A stretch of 64,000 nt of DNA from Tubulanus polymorphus (taxonomy: Eukaryota > Nemertea > Palaeonemertea > Tubulaniformes > Tubulanidae). The notes below the pieces were generated by a model. That model was not told the origin of the DNA. It was given only the letters and a program-made list of their open reading frames with translations, and searched no databases. The position numbers and the translations under genes were made by a program. This document shows, one piece after another, positions 47,796 through 59,058 of the stretch; positions within the stretch are counted from its first letter, which is position 1; every line of letters starts with the position of its first letter. The stretch spans positions 28,488,001 to 28,552,000 of the forward strand of contig NC_134025.1 of assembly GCF_964204645.1 (NCBI RefSeq), given 5' to 3'.

Positions 47796-50540
47796 GGTGA
47801 TTTCAGTCTCTGAAAGAGAGAAACGTTGTGCGTGCGGTGATATAGTGTGGGGGTAGGTGGCAGCGAGACACTGCGCGCGACAAACTCATCATTATTGATC
47901 TGACAATTGATAAATTAAGATGCGCACATTCAGTCCAGACATTATATCGATTTCATCAAATGTCTACAGCATTCATCATAGAATGCATTAAGATGATTTT
48001 AAAATCAAATCTTCGACTCACAGAAAGGCTAATTAGATAGGTCCCAGTGGTTATCAGATTTTATACGCGCATAAAGTAGATAAACGTATAACATGAAATA
48101 ATGAGTATGAAATTGTTCGGAGAGACACTTTATGATCTCGGCACCAGTGATACAGAATCTCTGAGAATACGGCACTTCGGTTACCATAGCAACCAGACGG
48201 ATGCTGCCAGATATTAAGCATAGCGAGCGCAGCAACAAATCTGACCATAGCACGAGCAGGTAGCTACTACATTAGGTTCTATCAGTGAAAATAAGCTTTA
48301 GAAATGTGAGAATGACTATGACGCACACACACAGTATATCAACTCTATTTTAAGAGGATAGACCGCGATCGTATGACCACATATTGTCACATCCTCCTTG
48401 GAATCAGATTTCTAATATATCACTCGTTGCTATAGAGCCACTACATTAATCACTTGATATCCAACATATTTTGTAATTCTCGAAATTTTGCCAATGACAT
48501 TGGGTTTTCAGGACAATTCAGTTGAGATCAATTAAAATTAAACGATGATAATTGGCATGAAATGCACATCTTTGTTTAGTTGAATACTTCAGCAAAGGAG
48601 AACTCCGGATCTCATGGCCTATCAATAATCTAATCAATAATCAAAAGAAGCCTGAAAATCAAAATTTTCATTTTAGTTTAGGCCTAAAATTAAAAAAATT
48701 AAATCTAAGCATTAATTCTTGGGTATTTTTGGGAATAATATCAAATAGTAGGTTGATCAATTGCGATGAAAGATACAATTTGTGAATAAAATCTAATCAT
48801 TTTAAATGAGTAAATATGAAACTAGCTTGCCTATGTCGAATGTATTTTTGATGAGCGGATTATAAGCAGACTAGAGTAACTGGACTGGTAACGATTAAAT
48901 CTATGGAGATACGTGAAAATCATTAAACGGGAGTAAAATACATTAGCAGATATAAATATTCCATTACCTTTAATGAGTAAAATAGACCGATAAGAGTGAA
49001 TGATGAGGTGTCAGGGGGATCAAATTGCAGGTCTTTCTTCCTTTCTCTTTCACTTCGAAAAACCTACGTGAAGTGAGCATGTTATTCCAGCCTCGTATTC
49101 AGATATAGTGTGTACACACTGAACAGCTGCATGTAGATACTGGTTGATGTGAAATGTATAACTCGGCATGACGGAGCGATGATGTATATATAGTACAGCA
49201 TCAGATACTGCATGGCTAATCCTTCCCAGAATATTTCTAAATATGATGAAGTAAAAATCCGCAAACCTATTCTATCTAATGAAAATATTAGCCTATACCC
49301 TACTCTCAGATCTCAAGGAAAATTTGGCAGTGTATTTCCAGTAGACTGAAACATTAGTCTTCGAATAAATTGGTCAATCAATGCAAATAACCATAGAATA
49401 GCGATATACGATAGATGGACATTTCCAATAATACTGAATATTCTGGAATTAGGCCATTGAAAAATGATTTCGACTTATTCCAAAATTGAGTATTTTGATA
49501 AGGCAACTCTTTCTAAGAGGCTATTCTTTTAAGTTGGGCCTGCATTGTTAAGCATGGCCAGCGTGATGTTTTAGGCGAGAGGGGTTATTTTCAACAAAAT
49601 TGGGACCTTAGCAAATACGCTATGGATCTTGAATTATCTATAGACTCTCTACCTAAGATCCAGAATTCAAAAAGTTTGGTTTTTCCCACGATGAATTCAA
49701 AAAGTTATATTGATAACGGCTGCCTGTGGTAACTTCAAGTCACCATATATACAGTCCATGCACCTCAGTCGGTCTTGGGAGAGTAAAAGAGACTTTCAAC
49801 ATTTTTTTAGGAAATAGTTCTCGGACAATCAATTTCACGGGTTGGTTAAATGATCCAAAGTAAAAAGCCTTGATTATCGGTGCAAGGCTGTACATAATAT
49901 CCTACTGTTTCCACAGGTTAAAGGTGTATTAGTTGAACTCGATCCCTAACTGACCAGCTTGAGTAAAGGCGTCGTCTCCTAGACCGAAATTTCCTTCAAA
50001 TTTTCTGGCTTTATTTAATTTCTAATAATACGTAGTCAGCGGTTCAGTTCTACAGTTCTGGATCCAGTTCTACTGAGTTTTGAATCCAATTGTCCACAGT
50101 TGTATAAGCTGCTTAAAGTCTGGTGAAACAACTGGTGAACAAACAGAATCAAATTATCGGCGTAAAATCAAACAGACTTTTATTTACAGCAAATTTTCAA
50201 GACCCTCACCTTGGGGTGACATGAGACAGTTGTTTCTGAATAAGAAAAATTAGAAAATCATTAGACCCATTTTTTTCATCATTTGGGTAGATTGTTGGTA
50301 GGTCCTCGAGCTGCATTTGAAGAAATCACAAATAAGCGTCTCAAGTCATCCCGATTTACGGTGTGTTAAATTGGCCACAAAACTAAGTAGACTGGTGTGG
50401 CCCGGGCATCGGCGCTTTCCAACGTGAAGGCACCCCTTAATAGAAAATCAACCATCGTTCCGTTTGCAGGATTCGAATCTAATGGCATTTCGGTGGCAAT
50501 AATTTCATTCTTTGACTTCTCGGCGGGAATGTCAAGTTAC
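47796..50540. other. 2.7-kb spacer
   Basis: Holds the 5' UTR/promoter of CUEDC2 at its left end. Otherwise AT-rich DNA with only short frames and no recognisable repeat family or RNA gene. Confidence 0.5.
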
Positions 50541-50545
50541 TTGTC

Positions 50546-50593
50546 ATTGGTCAGTATTGTGTAATATGACGTCACACCGGTGTCGGTATATAA
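50546..50593 (+). promoter_or_regulatory. TATA/CRE/CCAAT core promoter of the unknown two-exon gene
   Basis: In order: inverted CCAAT (ATTGG, 50546-50550), perfect CRE TGACGTCA (50567-50574) and TATATAA (50587-50593). Transcription would start about 25-30 bases downstream, near 50613-50620 (ACTCTTTCC). Exon 1 would end at 50636 before GTATGC. This is the clearest TATA-type promoter in the window. Confidence 0.65.
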
Positions 50594-50734
50594 GGCCCGG
50601 TCACGGGGTCACTCTTTCCAGTTCGGCCATTTTCCGGTATGCTAAACTGCGTCCATTTTATTTTTTCTGTCGATGAAATGTTTTGTGATTGATTTAATAT
50701 CTTGGTATTAATTATTCTTTTATCAATATTGCAG

Positions 50735-50997
50735 CAGCAGCAACAGCAGCAATCAGAGAACCTACAACAAGAAGAACAGTCTACAACAGAACCTTCTACA
50801 ACAGAACCTTCGACAACAGAACCTTCGACAACCGTGAGAACCTTCTACAACAGAACCTTCGACAACCGTGAGAACCTTCTACAACAGAACCTTCGACAAC
50901 CGTGAGAACCTTCTACAACAGAACCTTCGACAACCGTGAGAACCTTCTACGGAACCTACAACAACGTCGACAACTAACTACAAAAACTACAACAATC
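50735..50997 (+). repeat. CAA-rich 5' leader with 34-bp tandem repeats
   Basis: The second exon opens with CAG/CAA trinucleotides. It continues with at least three copies of a 34-base unit containing GAACCTTCTACAACAGAACC and TTCGACAACC (about 50780-50950). In the spliced transcript (exon 1 to 50636, exon 2 from 50735) there is no ATG before 50998, so the leader is AUG-free. Confidence 0.65.
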
Positions 50998-53900
50998 ATG
51001 TCATGTAACTTTTTATTCGACGTGCTGAAATCCGTACAGGTCGAGGTGCTGAAAAATGGCGGGGCACTCGACCTGTTCCTCAATTTAAGTAAGTTTTTAC
51101 TCATTACCTTATCTCAATTAGTATGCCTCAAATATCTCAATTACTTATCCTGGTTATCTCAAATCCACAACATATCTAGCACAAATCTCTGAAAATTTAA
51201 TTTAAATAGTTCTCGAATCCGAAATCTTAAACTAGAATATCTAAACTGCTAATCACTTATCCAATTCTATTCAGATATTTTTTTATTCATTTGAATACCT
51301 CAGTCACTTTGAAAGTTTAATTATTTCAACTCTTAATCTCAAAAGTGATCACAAAAATATCGACGTTTCAATATCTCAATATTTCAATTTTTTCAATTTT
51401 ACTGATCTTAAATATTTCATTCTAGGTAGAATCTCAATTTATTGAAAAGTAAAAAAATTTAGAAACATTCAATAAGGAAAGACAATTATTTCTATATCTG
51501 CATTGAAACAGTAAATTAACTGCAGTAATAACGATAAAACTCTCCTTGATGTCTCGACATAGAATTTCCTTTCCGTCTCTCGACACAAATATTCACGGAA
51601 CAAAATTGAATTGAATTTAATAGAATGTGACTCTGATGGATGGGATTTATTATAATGATGTAAAAACCTATTTCCGGGTCCAAATTTGACGTGCCGTTTG
51701 TAAAGAATTTCCATCATGCGCTCCAAGCATGTACGTATCATTGATGCTGTTTAATTCCTTTCAGAAAACAGCAAATAAACAGTTTGAAGGTGTTTAATTG
51801 ATAATAGGCCTCAGTCGTCATTGACATCATTAGCTGGGACGCCACGGGTGGTGGGCGAGTCCTCCCTCCGTCCGGTCCAGACCGTATCGGGGCCTGGGCG
51901 CTGGGGCTGGGGCTGGCTCTGGCATATGCACCACCCACACGGCCTACATACAAATAACTATTAAAAAGTCCTCTTGTCAAGTTTGAATTTGAAACTCATC
52001 ATTGCGAGTCAGGCCGAAATGTTTGATTGTTGAATTTGAAACTCATATTGCTAGTTAGAAAAGGTTTCTATTTTGTTGAAAGAATTATTTTCAATTAGGC
52101 CTAAAAAGCTACGGTAGGTACGGGACCCAAATATTTATCCATTCATAAGCCTAGCAACCCCAGCCTAGTGTTTTTCCAGCCTATGAGCGTTTTTTCCTGC
52201 GGGGAAGTAGCATTGTCATTATATTGACAGTGTCAGTGAATTATTCCGATGGATTCAATATTCGAGGGGTAAGTAGTGATTTATTTGAAATATCTCATAA
52301 ATATCGGTATATGTGAAATAGGCCTAGATTCCAATTATTATTCATTATTCACTGTTTAATGATGTTTTTTTTTATGATTGAATGAAAATGTATTTGATAT
52401 TTTGTAGTAAATGGATTTGATTGATTTATATGAAGTCACCTGGTTGTGGGAGAAAGTTTGAATAATTGCGCAACTTACAATAACAATGTACTAAATGTAA
52501 GTGTAATCGATCCCTCATTTATTCATTATTTAATGATTTATATTGGTTTTTTTATGACGACGTAGATGAAAATGTGTTTATTATATTTAGAATGAATTTG
52601 TTGAATTGAAGCCGGCTATGAATTGGTTATGCAACGTCGCAGCACCGCTTCTGAGTTCAGCACCTGATACTAGGCTACCCAGTAGTGAGATTGGCCGCCT
52701 TCTTCATTACTACAGATTAAGTTCTATCAACCCACACCAACCCAGTTGCAGTGTATAATCATCCCGGTACCAGTGATACCAGCATATCAAGCCAGCACCC
52801 AGTACCAGTGATACCAGTACATCATTTCAGTACCAGTGATACCAGTGCATCAAGCCAGTACCATCGATACCAGTGCATCATCCCAGTACCAGTAATAATA
52901 ATAATAATCATTATCATTTATAACTCACAAGTTTCCTTTGACAGTTCAAATGCGCTTTCCGAGAGTTAATGGTATGCTGCATGGAACAAAGTTGTTTTGA
53001 GATGGGTCTTGAAGCTATTGAGGTCGAGAGATAACCATCTGGATAGTTCGTGAGAGTTCCAAAGTGACGGAGCGTGAACAGAGAACGCTATGGATCCAAA
53101 TGTTGACAAGTTATAACGACGTTCGAGAAGTCGATGCTGCTGAGACGAACGGAGGTTTCTGGACGGTTTGTAGGTGGTTAATAGTTCACAGAGATAGTCA
53201 GGAGCTTGGTGGGTGAGTGATTTGTAGGTAAGCAACAGAACTGTGAAGTCGATCCTAGGTGAAACAGGGAGCCAATGTAGTTGCACAAGGATTGGCGTGA
53301 TATGGTCAGAGCGAGGTGTTCTGCATATCAAACCAGTGATACCAGTGCATCAAGCTAGTACCAATGATACCAGTACATCATCCCAGTACAAGTGTAACCA
53401 GTGCATCAAGCCAGTACCAGTGATACCAGTGCATCATTCCAGTACCAGTGATACCAGTACATCATCCCAGTACCAGTGATACCAGTGCATCATCGCAGTA
53501 CCAGTGATACCAGTACATCATCCCAGTACCAGTGTTACCAGTGCATCAAGCCAGTACCAGTGATACCAGCGCATCAAGCCAGTACCAGTGATACCAGCTT
53601 ATCCACGCCCAGTACTTATTATTGTTAACTGTAGCTGTCTGGTTATTCTACAAACTGCTGATTGTTGATTGTTCGGTTTCTATTGGTTTTGGTTTCTGTG
53701 AATACTTCAATAAAATGATGAAATAAAAAACATTTTAAATAAAATGATACATTGAGAAATCAGAATTGTCAGAATAATTTTTTTGGTTGAAATTCAATAT
53801 TCAGTAAACGAATCTAAAGTATTGGCCCTTATCAGAATTAAGATAACTGACTGGCAGCCTTTGTTGTTTCACGGTCAAAATAAGTACATTTTGCATATTT

Positions 53901-56900
53901 TTTCTCATCTTGAATTTTGGTTATACATTTATGATATCCTTTATTTCATCATCTCAAAAACATTTTTTGATCAGAAACAAAATGGCTTTCTTGTGGGTAT
54001 TTATGCCGCAAAAATCATTTTTAAGCCTGATGCTATCCGTATTACATTGAAATTTGAAATTGGTATATTTGGGGAAGGGATATTCAATGAAACCCGCTTT
54101 CCAATGAGTTTTTATGGGTTTTGATGGGTTAGGGGGATTATCCGTCGTCGTCTATCCGTCCGTCGGTCTGTCCATCCGTCAACTTTTGCTTCAATTTGCT
54201 ACTAGTGCTACAGTTCTTTTCTGATCTTGACGAAACTTGGTATGTAGATACGACGGGCGATGGGCTAAAAAGTTACAGAGCCATTTTCCCAATTTGATCT
54301 CTAGGGGGCGCTGTACGGGTGGCGAAAAATCTTTAAATCGCTACTTGTCCTACAATTATTGTCCGATGTTGACGAAACTTGGTATGTAGATACTATGGGC
54401 CAAGTGCTAAAAAGTAATAGAGCCGTTTTCTGGATTTGAACTCTTAAGAGTGCTGTGTAGGTGGTCCTTGTAAAGTCTTATCATAAAACAGCGGAGCTGT
54501 ATCAGCCGATAGGCTGCTTGTAAATATCATCAACTACTTTCATAAACCTTAACAGGTTTCTTGATGCGTCCCTCCATCTTGAATTGTTTATTTGTATCAC
54601 CATTGTACAATTCTTATACATGTAAATCAAAATGGTAAATGAATTATCATGTTGTGATATTATTTTCCTTGAATTTCCTTGAATTGAACAGCATCTCATC
54701 AAGAATTAGTATTTTTCAGTATCGATACTCCCATAAGGAGAGCTGAAAATTACGAAATATAAGCAATTTTTCGATTCGCGTTGGTCTCGGTATATTTCTT
54801 ATTGCTCTCAACTGCAAAGTTTTAACTAATGACTGTCCAGTATTTGAAGATTTGGTGAGGTTTCAATGAGGCCTAAACTTATTTTGTACTTTTTTCATAT
54901 GATAAGCATTTTATGTGAATAGCTAAAATCGGGTTTAAATGAAAATGAATTTTGGTGTTTGATTTCAAGACAAATCGCTTTTTGTAAATGGTTAAAATCC
55001 GTTTCAGAGGAATACACATAAAGATGTATTCAAACATTAAAATGTATTCAAACGTAGCGTTTTGTCAGAATATTGTCTTAGATTATGTCAAATATGAGCT
55101 GAACATTGTTAAATACAACTCCAGAACTTCATCAGTACCACTAGTACCATATCCTCTTGATGAAGTCGTGGGAGATAAAGTTTTACCTGTGCTGCGTCTG
55201 TGTGAAGTTGTTGTGTTTATCGCCACAACTCAAAAACCTTTGAATTCTTAAATAAGCTGTGTCTGAAGGATTCGATATTCAAGGGGTAAGTGGCTCATTT
55301 GAATAAGTTGTGAATTTATGTGAAATAGGCCTTCATTGAGGTGAAGTGACCGAGTCGCTGATCCTTCATCAATCCAGGGCTCATGGTTTCAGATCTTGGT
55401 TATTTTGAATGTGAATAAATCAACAGTGAATCTGTCTAACCAGGGCGAACCTGGTTTTTATTGTTAGTCGATTAAAGGTCGGAGCTAATAACCGAAGGCA
55501 CTATAGTTTGGTCGTTACATATTTCAGTGTCGGCCATCTTGAAACTAGGTGCGAACTACAGCAACCGTGCTCAATCCCGCGGTCGGCCGTTTCCGGACTG
55601 TAATTCTGACTGTCATTCGGTTTCAATTTGTCACCTCCTCCGAAAACGCAGGCAAGCTCCATTATTTATGATGTAGTTCATATCAATTGAAAATTTATCA
55701 AAAATAATACAATTTTCATAATACAAAATATATATAAAAATATGTACAAGATAGATATATCTAGCGATAGAATAAATGCTGAAAATTAATTGTTATTTAG
55801 AAACAGGAATGTTGACGCAGAACCCCCCAAATAAGGCGTTGTAGTTATCAATCGATAAAAACATTATCATAACGGTTTTTACGGCGTCAAAAAATAGGCC
55901 TTATTCCAGATGTCATTTATTATTGATTAAATCAATACAAATTGTTTTATTTGTAGAATTGGATGTAGCCAGCAGTGAATTGGTTTGATAACATGGCCGG
56001 CGCATGATATATAGATAGGTTTTGCCAATGGTGAAACGTTATATTTGTAATATCCTCGAGAACTGATGTATTGCATATCCCGTTTGGTAACTAAAATGAT
56101 AATCACGTCGAGAAATGTGATGTTTTGGTTAAGAAGTTCAGGCTGGTTGAATGATTGTTCAGACGATTTGGAACCAAAGCTTTCCAATTATGTACTTCGA
56201 TTAAAACAAAAAATCCAGTAAAATTGCGACTATATCTGTCCTTCGATTTCTGATGAAATTTGAATCAAATTCTTTGCATTGTGATATGATTTACCATGTA
56301 CTGTCTAAAGTCGCGTTCACGCGACACGAGCAAGACATTCTTCATTTGACCAATTCGATCCTCTGTCAGGTTTAGACATTTTTGCGAATTTGATTTTGTT
56401 CTATCACGCTGAAACTCTAAGTATCATCTAAACACGGTTCAAAACACGGCAGTAAAACGGATGATGATCGCGATGTACGAATACGAATAAGCTCCAAACA
56501 TTTCCATAGAATAGGGAGGAAAAACAGTACTTAAAAATAATTACATAAACGGTCATAAAAGGATTTAAAACTTAATAAACTGGACTCACACTCTACTGCA
56601 GAGGTCGCGACATCTACCGCAGAGATTCAGAATCACGATTTAGACCGGACCTGGTACCAGTTTCTGTCCACACACACTTATTTAGACCGGTCAGGTCTAA
56701 ATAAGTGTGTGTGGCCGGACCTGGTTCGCTCTTTTACACCGTGCTAAATTAGACCGGTCTAAACTAGACCGGTTTAATTTGGAGCGGTATTTTTGCCCGT
56801 TTTAACGCTTGGTCCGGTCTAAATTGGACCGGACCAAATTTAGACCGGTCTAAATTTCGTTGTGTGAATGCGCCTTATAGTTAAGATAATAGAATATGAA

Positions 56901-58272
56901 CAAATTAAAGTAATTATTTTGTCTTGATTATTTGTTACTGAGCATTTTCTTAAAAGATATTAAGAACAGATTGAGGAAATGCATCATGGATTTTCTTGAT
57001 ATTTGGTTTATACTTGTTTATACCCCTAGAGGCATCTGCAGTTATACCCAAACTGTATTGATAGCAATGGGCGTTATAAATGTTATGAAAATGAATTAAC
57101 GATAATATCAAATTTGATAAATATGAGGAATGAAAAAGATACATTTGAAAGCTTTTCAGCAACAATCTACAAAAAACGATGTAAGGCTGGATCATAATGA
57201 GCTGTTATGAGCTTTCTCTGGTTTTCTGTTAAATTGTGATATGAGTTATTCCGAAACAAATTTATATAGTTGTGAAACCTGAACTGTACCATAATTCCAG
57301 TTATTGGTATGAACCAATTTTACCTATGCATTCCTTAAGCTAATACCATCACCATTATTGATGTATCAACACATACTATGACAAAACTGAAATTGCCTTC
57401 AAACTCTTGATTTAGAAATGAATCAAATAAACTGGCAATTAATTGCATATTTGCAGTCATTAAGTCTACGTGGTATTAATGTGTAATATTCGTGATCCTT
57501 AACAGTTTTTCTTTTCATTTCAGCTGAATCAATTGTTATTGATACTGTCAACAGAAAAGATGAGTCTGGCCACGCTTATGAGGCGGCTTCCCTTCTACAA
57601 AGGAGATTGAAAAGGTGCGTGGAGCGTTTATCGTCTCATAAGCACGGGGAGCCAAATCCACCAACACCGTTGGCTCCCCCGCGGGTGGTGGACCCTGCTT
57701 CTGCGGTGCAGGTGGTTGCGGTCACCGTATCTTCGGATACGGAGGTCGCGCCACCTGTTATCGTGAAGCAGGAGGTCGCCCCTGCCGTGGTTGCCCCGAC
57801 AGAGGCGCCACAGGTCCAGACTCCTGCACCGCGCAGGTCGCCCCGCAAAAATAGGAAAGATGTAAATTATACGGAAGGTTCGGGGCGGCCTAATAAAAAA
57901 AGAACACCAAAACGTGCGGCTCCTCCACCACAACCAAATTTTGAGGAGTCCAGTGATGAGGAGTCCTCAGCGGCTCCTGGAGCTCCACAACCAGGGCCCC
58001 CACCACCACCACAACCACCTGTGTGCGTGCAACCTACAAGAAAAAGAAAAAGAATTAATAATAATGATAGTAATAATATGCCCGCCCAGGCTGGAACATC
58101 GGGCGCTCCAGCGGGGGTACCACCCGCCCCCGCTGTAGAGCTGGTTGCACGCGGCCCTGGTTGGTCTCGAAACATCCGCATTAAAGATCCTGTGCAATTG
58201 CTCCGCGATGTTGAAGGGGCCTTTGATGGTAACTATACGTTTATTAGAAATAAAAGAGCTAGAAGAAATTAA
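50998..58272 (+). CDS. unknown proline-rich, basic, probably nuclear protein
   Basis: I do not recognise this family. Two coding exons, 50998-51088 and 57524-58272, join in phase across a 6.4-kb intron to 279 aa. The N-terminus (FLFDVLKSVQVEVLKNGG then LDLFLNLTESIVID) looks helical. The middle has many Pro, Ala and Val residues and a sumoylation-type VKQE (Lys about 112). It is followed by basic AT-hook-like stretches (RRSPRKNRK, SGRPNKKRTPKR), an acidic FEESSDEESS, poly-Pro and an NLS-like RKRKR. The last 35 residues (IRIKDPVQLLRDVEGAFDG) appear structured. The last exon is clearly GC-richer than its surroundings. ATG 50998 is the first AUG in the spliced leader. Chromatin association is only an inference from composition. 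The join of the two exons rests on phase and splice sites. Confidence 0.5.
52763..53612 (+). repeat. 28-bp minisatellite interrupted by a LINE fragment
   Basis: Tandem copies of a unit around CAGTACCAGTGATACCAGTG followed by CATCATCC or CATCAAGC. The array is split by about 440 unrelated bases (52889-53328). Confidence 0.9.
52889..53328 (-). mobile_element. 5'-truncated non-LTR retrotransposon (LINE) 3' end
   Basis: A minus-strand frame (53331-52966) matches the conserved region after the reverse transcriptase in CR1/L2/Jockey-like LINEs: HITPILVQLHWLPVSPRIDF, LLTYKSLTHQAPDYL, FSVHAPSLWNS and a closing LKTTLFHAAYH. Its 3' end runs into an (ATT)n tail at 52889-52910. It is a dead fragment lacking the reverse transcriptase core and endonuclease, inserted inside the 28-bp minisatellite. 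Confidence 0.85.
54180..54480 (+). repeat. two tandem ~142-bp repeat units
   Basis: GACGAAACTTGGTATGTAGA recurs at 54229 and 54371, and the surrounding sequence (CTAAAAAGT-A-AGAGCC, GCTGT-GGGTGG) follows the same order in both. A short GTCC/GTCG-rich tract (54143-54180) precedes it. Probably a degraded dispersed repeat. Confidence 0.7.
56305..56880. mobile_element. probable MITE with internal palindromes
   Basis: The left end (TAAAGTCGCGTTCACGC) and the complement of the right end (TAAGGCGCATTCACAC) are similar, as expected of terminal inverted repeats. Inside, CCACACACACTTATTTAGACC is mirrored by GGTCTAAATAAGTGTGTGTGG (about 56670-56715). Several AGACCGGTCTAAA-type palindromes follow. Confidence 0.55.
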
Positions 58273-58750
58273 AAAACCATCCCCCCTTCACTCGCCATCA
58301 CTCCGGGCAACAACATCAGCCCATGCACGTCTGCAGATCGGCACTCCTTTCATCATTCATTTTTATTATCACTCAAGTGAGTTTTAAGAACTCGTTCATT
58401 TCGTTTCATTTCATTTCTTCGTCGGTCTGCAGTTGGCGCGGTGCCACAAAATATCTGTCAACCCCCTTGCATTAGGAACCAGTGGGCGTGCAGTCCTGCA
58501 TTTCAATTTTATTTAAAAAAAAATAAAAAATAGAAACCAGATGCTACCGGTTTTATAGGGAGTTTTACGGTTCTCCTGAAAAAATTATAAAAACTAAAAA
58601 TAAAAAAAGAAACCATCAATTCATTTCATCCCTTTATTTATTTTATTGGGCAAATTAAAATTTGTTCCATCATATCATCCATACTTATTTAAAATCATTT
58701 TAATCTATTTTTTTGACTGTACGTCCCGCTGTGTTCCTACCAAACCCTCC
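58273..58750. other. 3' UTR of the unknown gene and spacer
   Basis: AATAAA at 58522-58527 lies 250 bases after the stop codon. AT-rich, A-rich tracts and no gene. Confidence 0.5.
58522..58527 (+). terminator. poly(A) signal candidate of the unknown gene
   Basis: AATAAA within an A-rich tract, 250 bases after the stop codon. Confidence 0.45.
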
Positions 58751-58754
58751 CACA

Positions 58755-59058
58755 CCATTCCTACATTCAAATTGACTCATGCAGTTCCATTCCTGCATTT
58801 GAAATGACTCATGCAGTTCCATTCTTGTATTCGAACTGACTCGTGCAGCTCCATTCCTGCATTCGAACTGACTAATGCAGTTCCACTCCTGCATTCAAAA
58901 TGACTCGTGCAGTTCCACTCCTGCATCCTCAAACTGACTCATGCAGTTCCACTCCTGCATTCAAAATGACTCATGCAGTTCCATTCCTGCATTAGAACTG
59001 ACTCAATGCAGTTCCATTCCTGCATTCGAACTGACTCATGCAGTTCCATTCTTGCGTT
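58755..59058 (+). repeat. 32-bp minisatellite
   Basis: About nine copies of a unit around GACTCATGCAGTTCCATTCC followed by TGCATTCGAACT, with point changes and one or two length variants. Open on both strands because the unit lacks stops in some frames; not a gene. Confidence 0.9.

Larger units (their letters stand above)
51089..57523. other. 6.4-kb repeat-rich intron of the unknown gene
   Basis: Besides the elements listed separately, it has a GC-rich patch at about 51835-51945 (GGGCTGGGGCTGG type). Two related blocks at 52243-52330 and 55265-55335 share GGATTC-ATATTC-A-GGGGTAAGT and GTGAAATAGGCCT. A GC-rich segment at 55480-55640 contains CGGCCATCTTG. Open frames of about 80-113 codons here resemble nothing known. 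Confidence 0.45.

Noticed and set aside
53783-54124. 113-codon plus-strand open frame in the intron
   Set aside because: Aromatic- and Ile-rich, low-complexity style composition with no family resemblance, in a repeat-rich intron.
57628-58181. Gly- and Arg-rich open frames on the minus strand opposite the last exon of the unknown gene
   Set aside because: Shadows of the Pro/Ala-rich GC-rich plus-strand frame.
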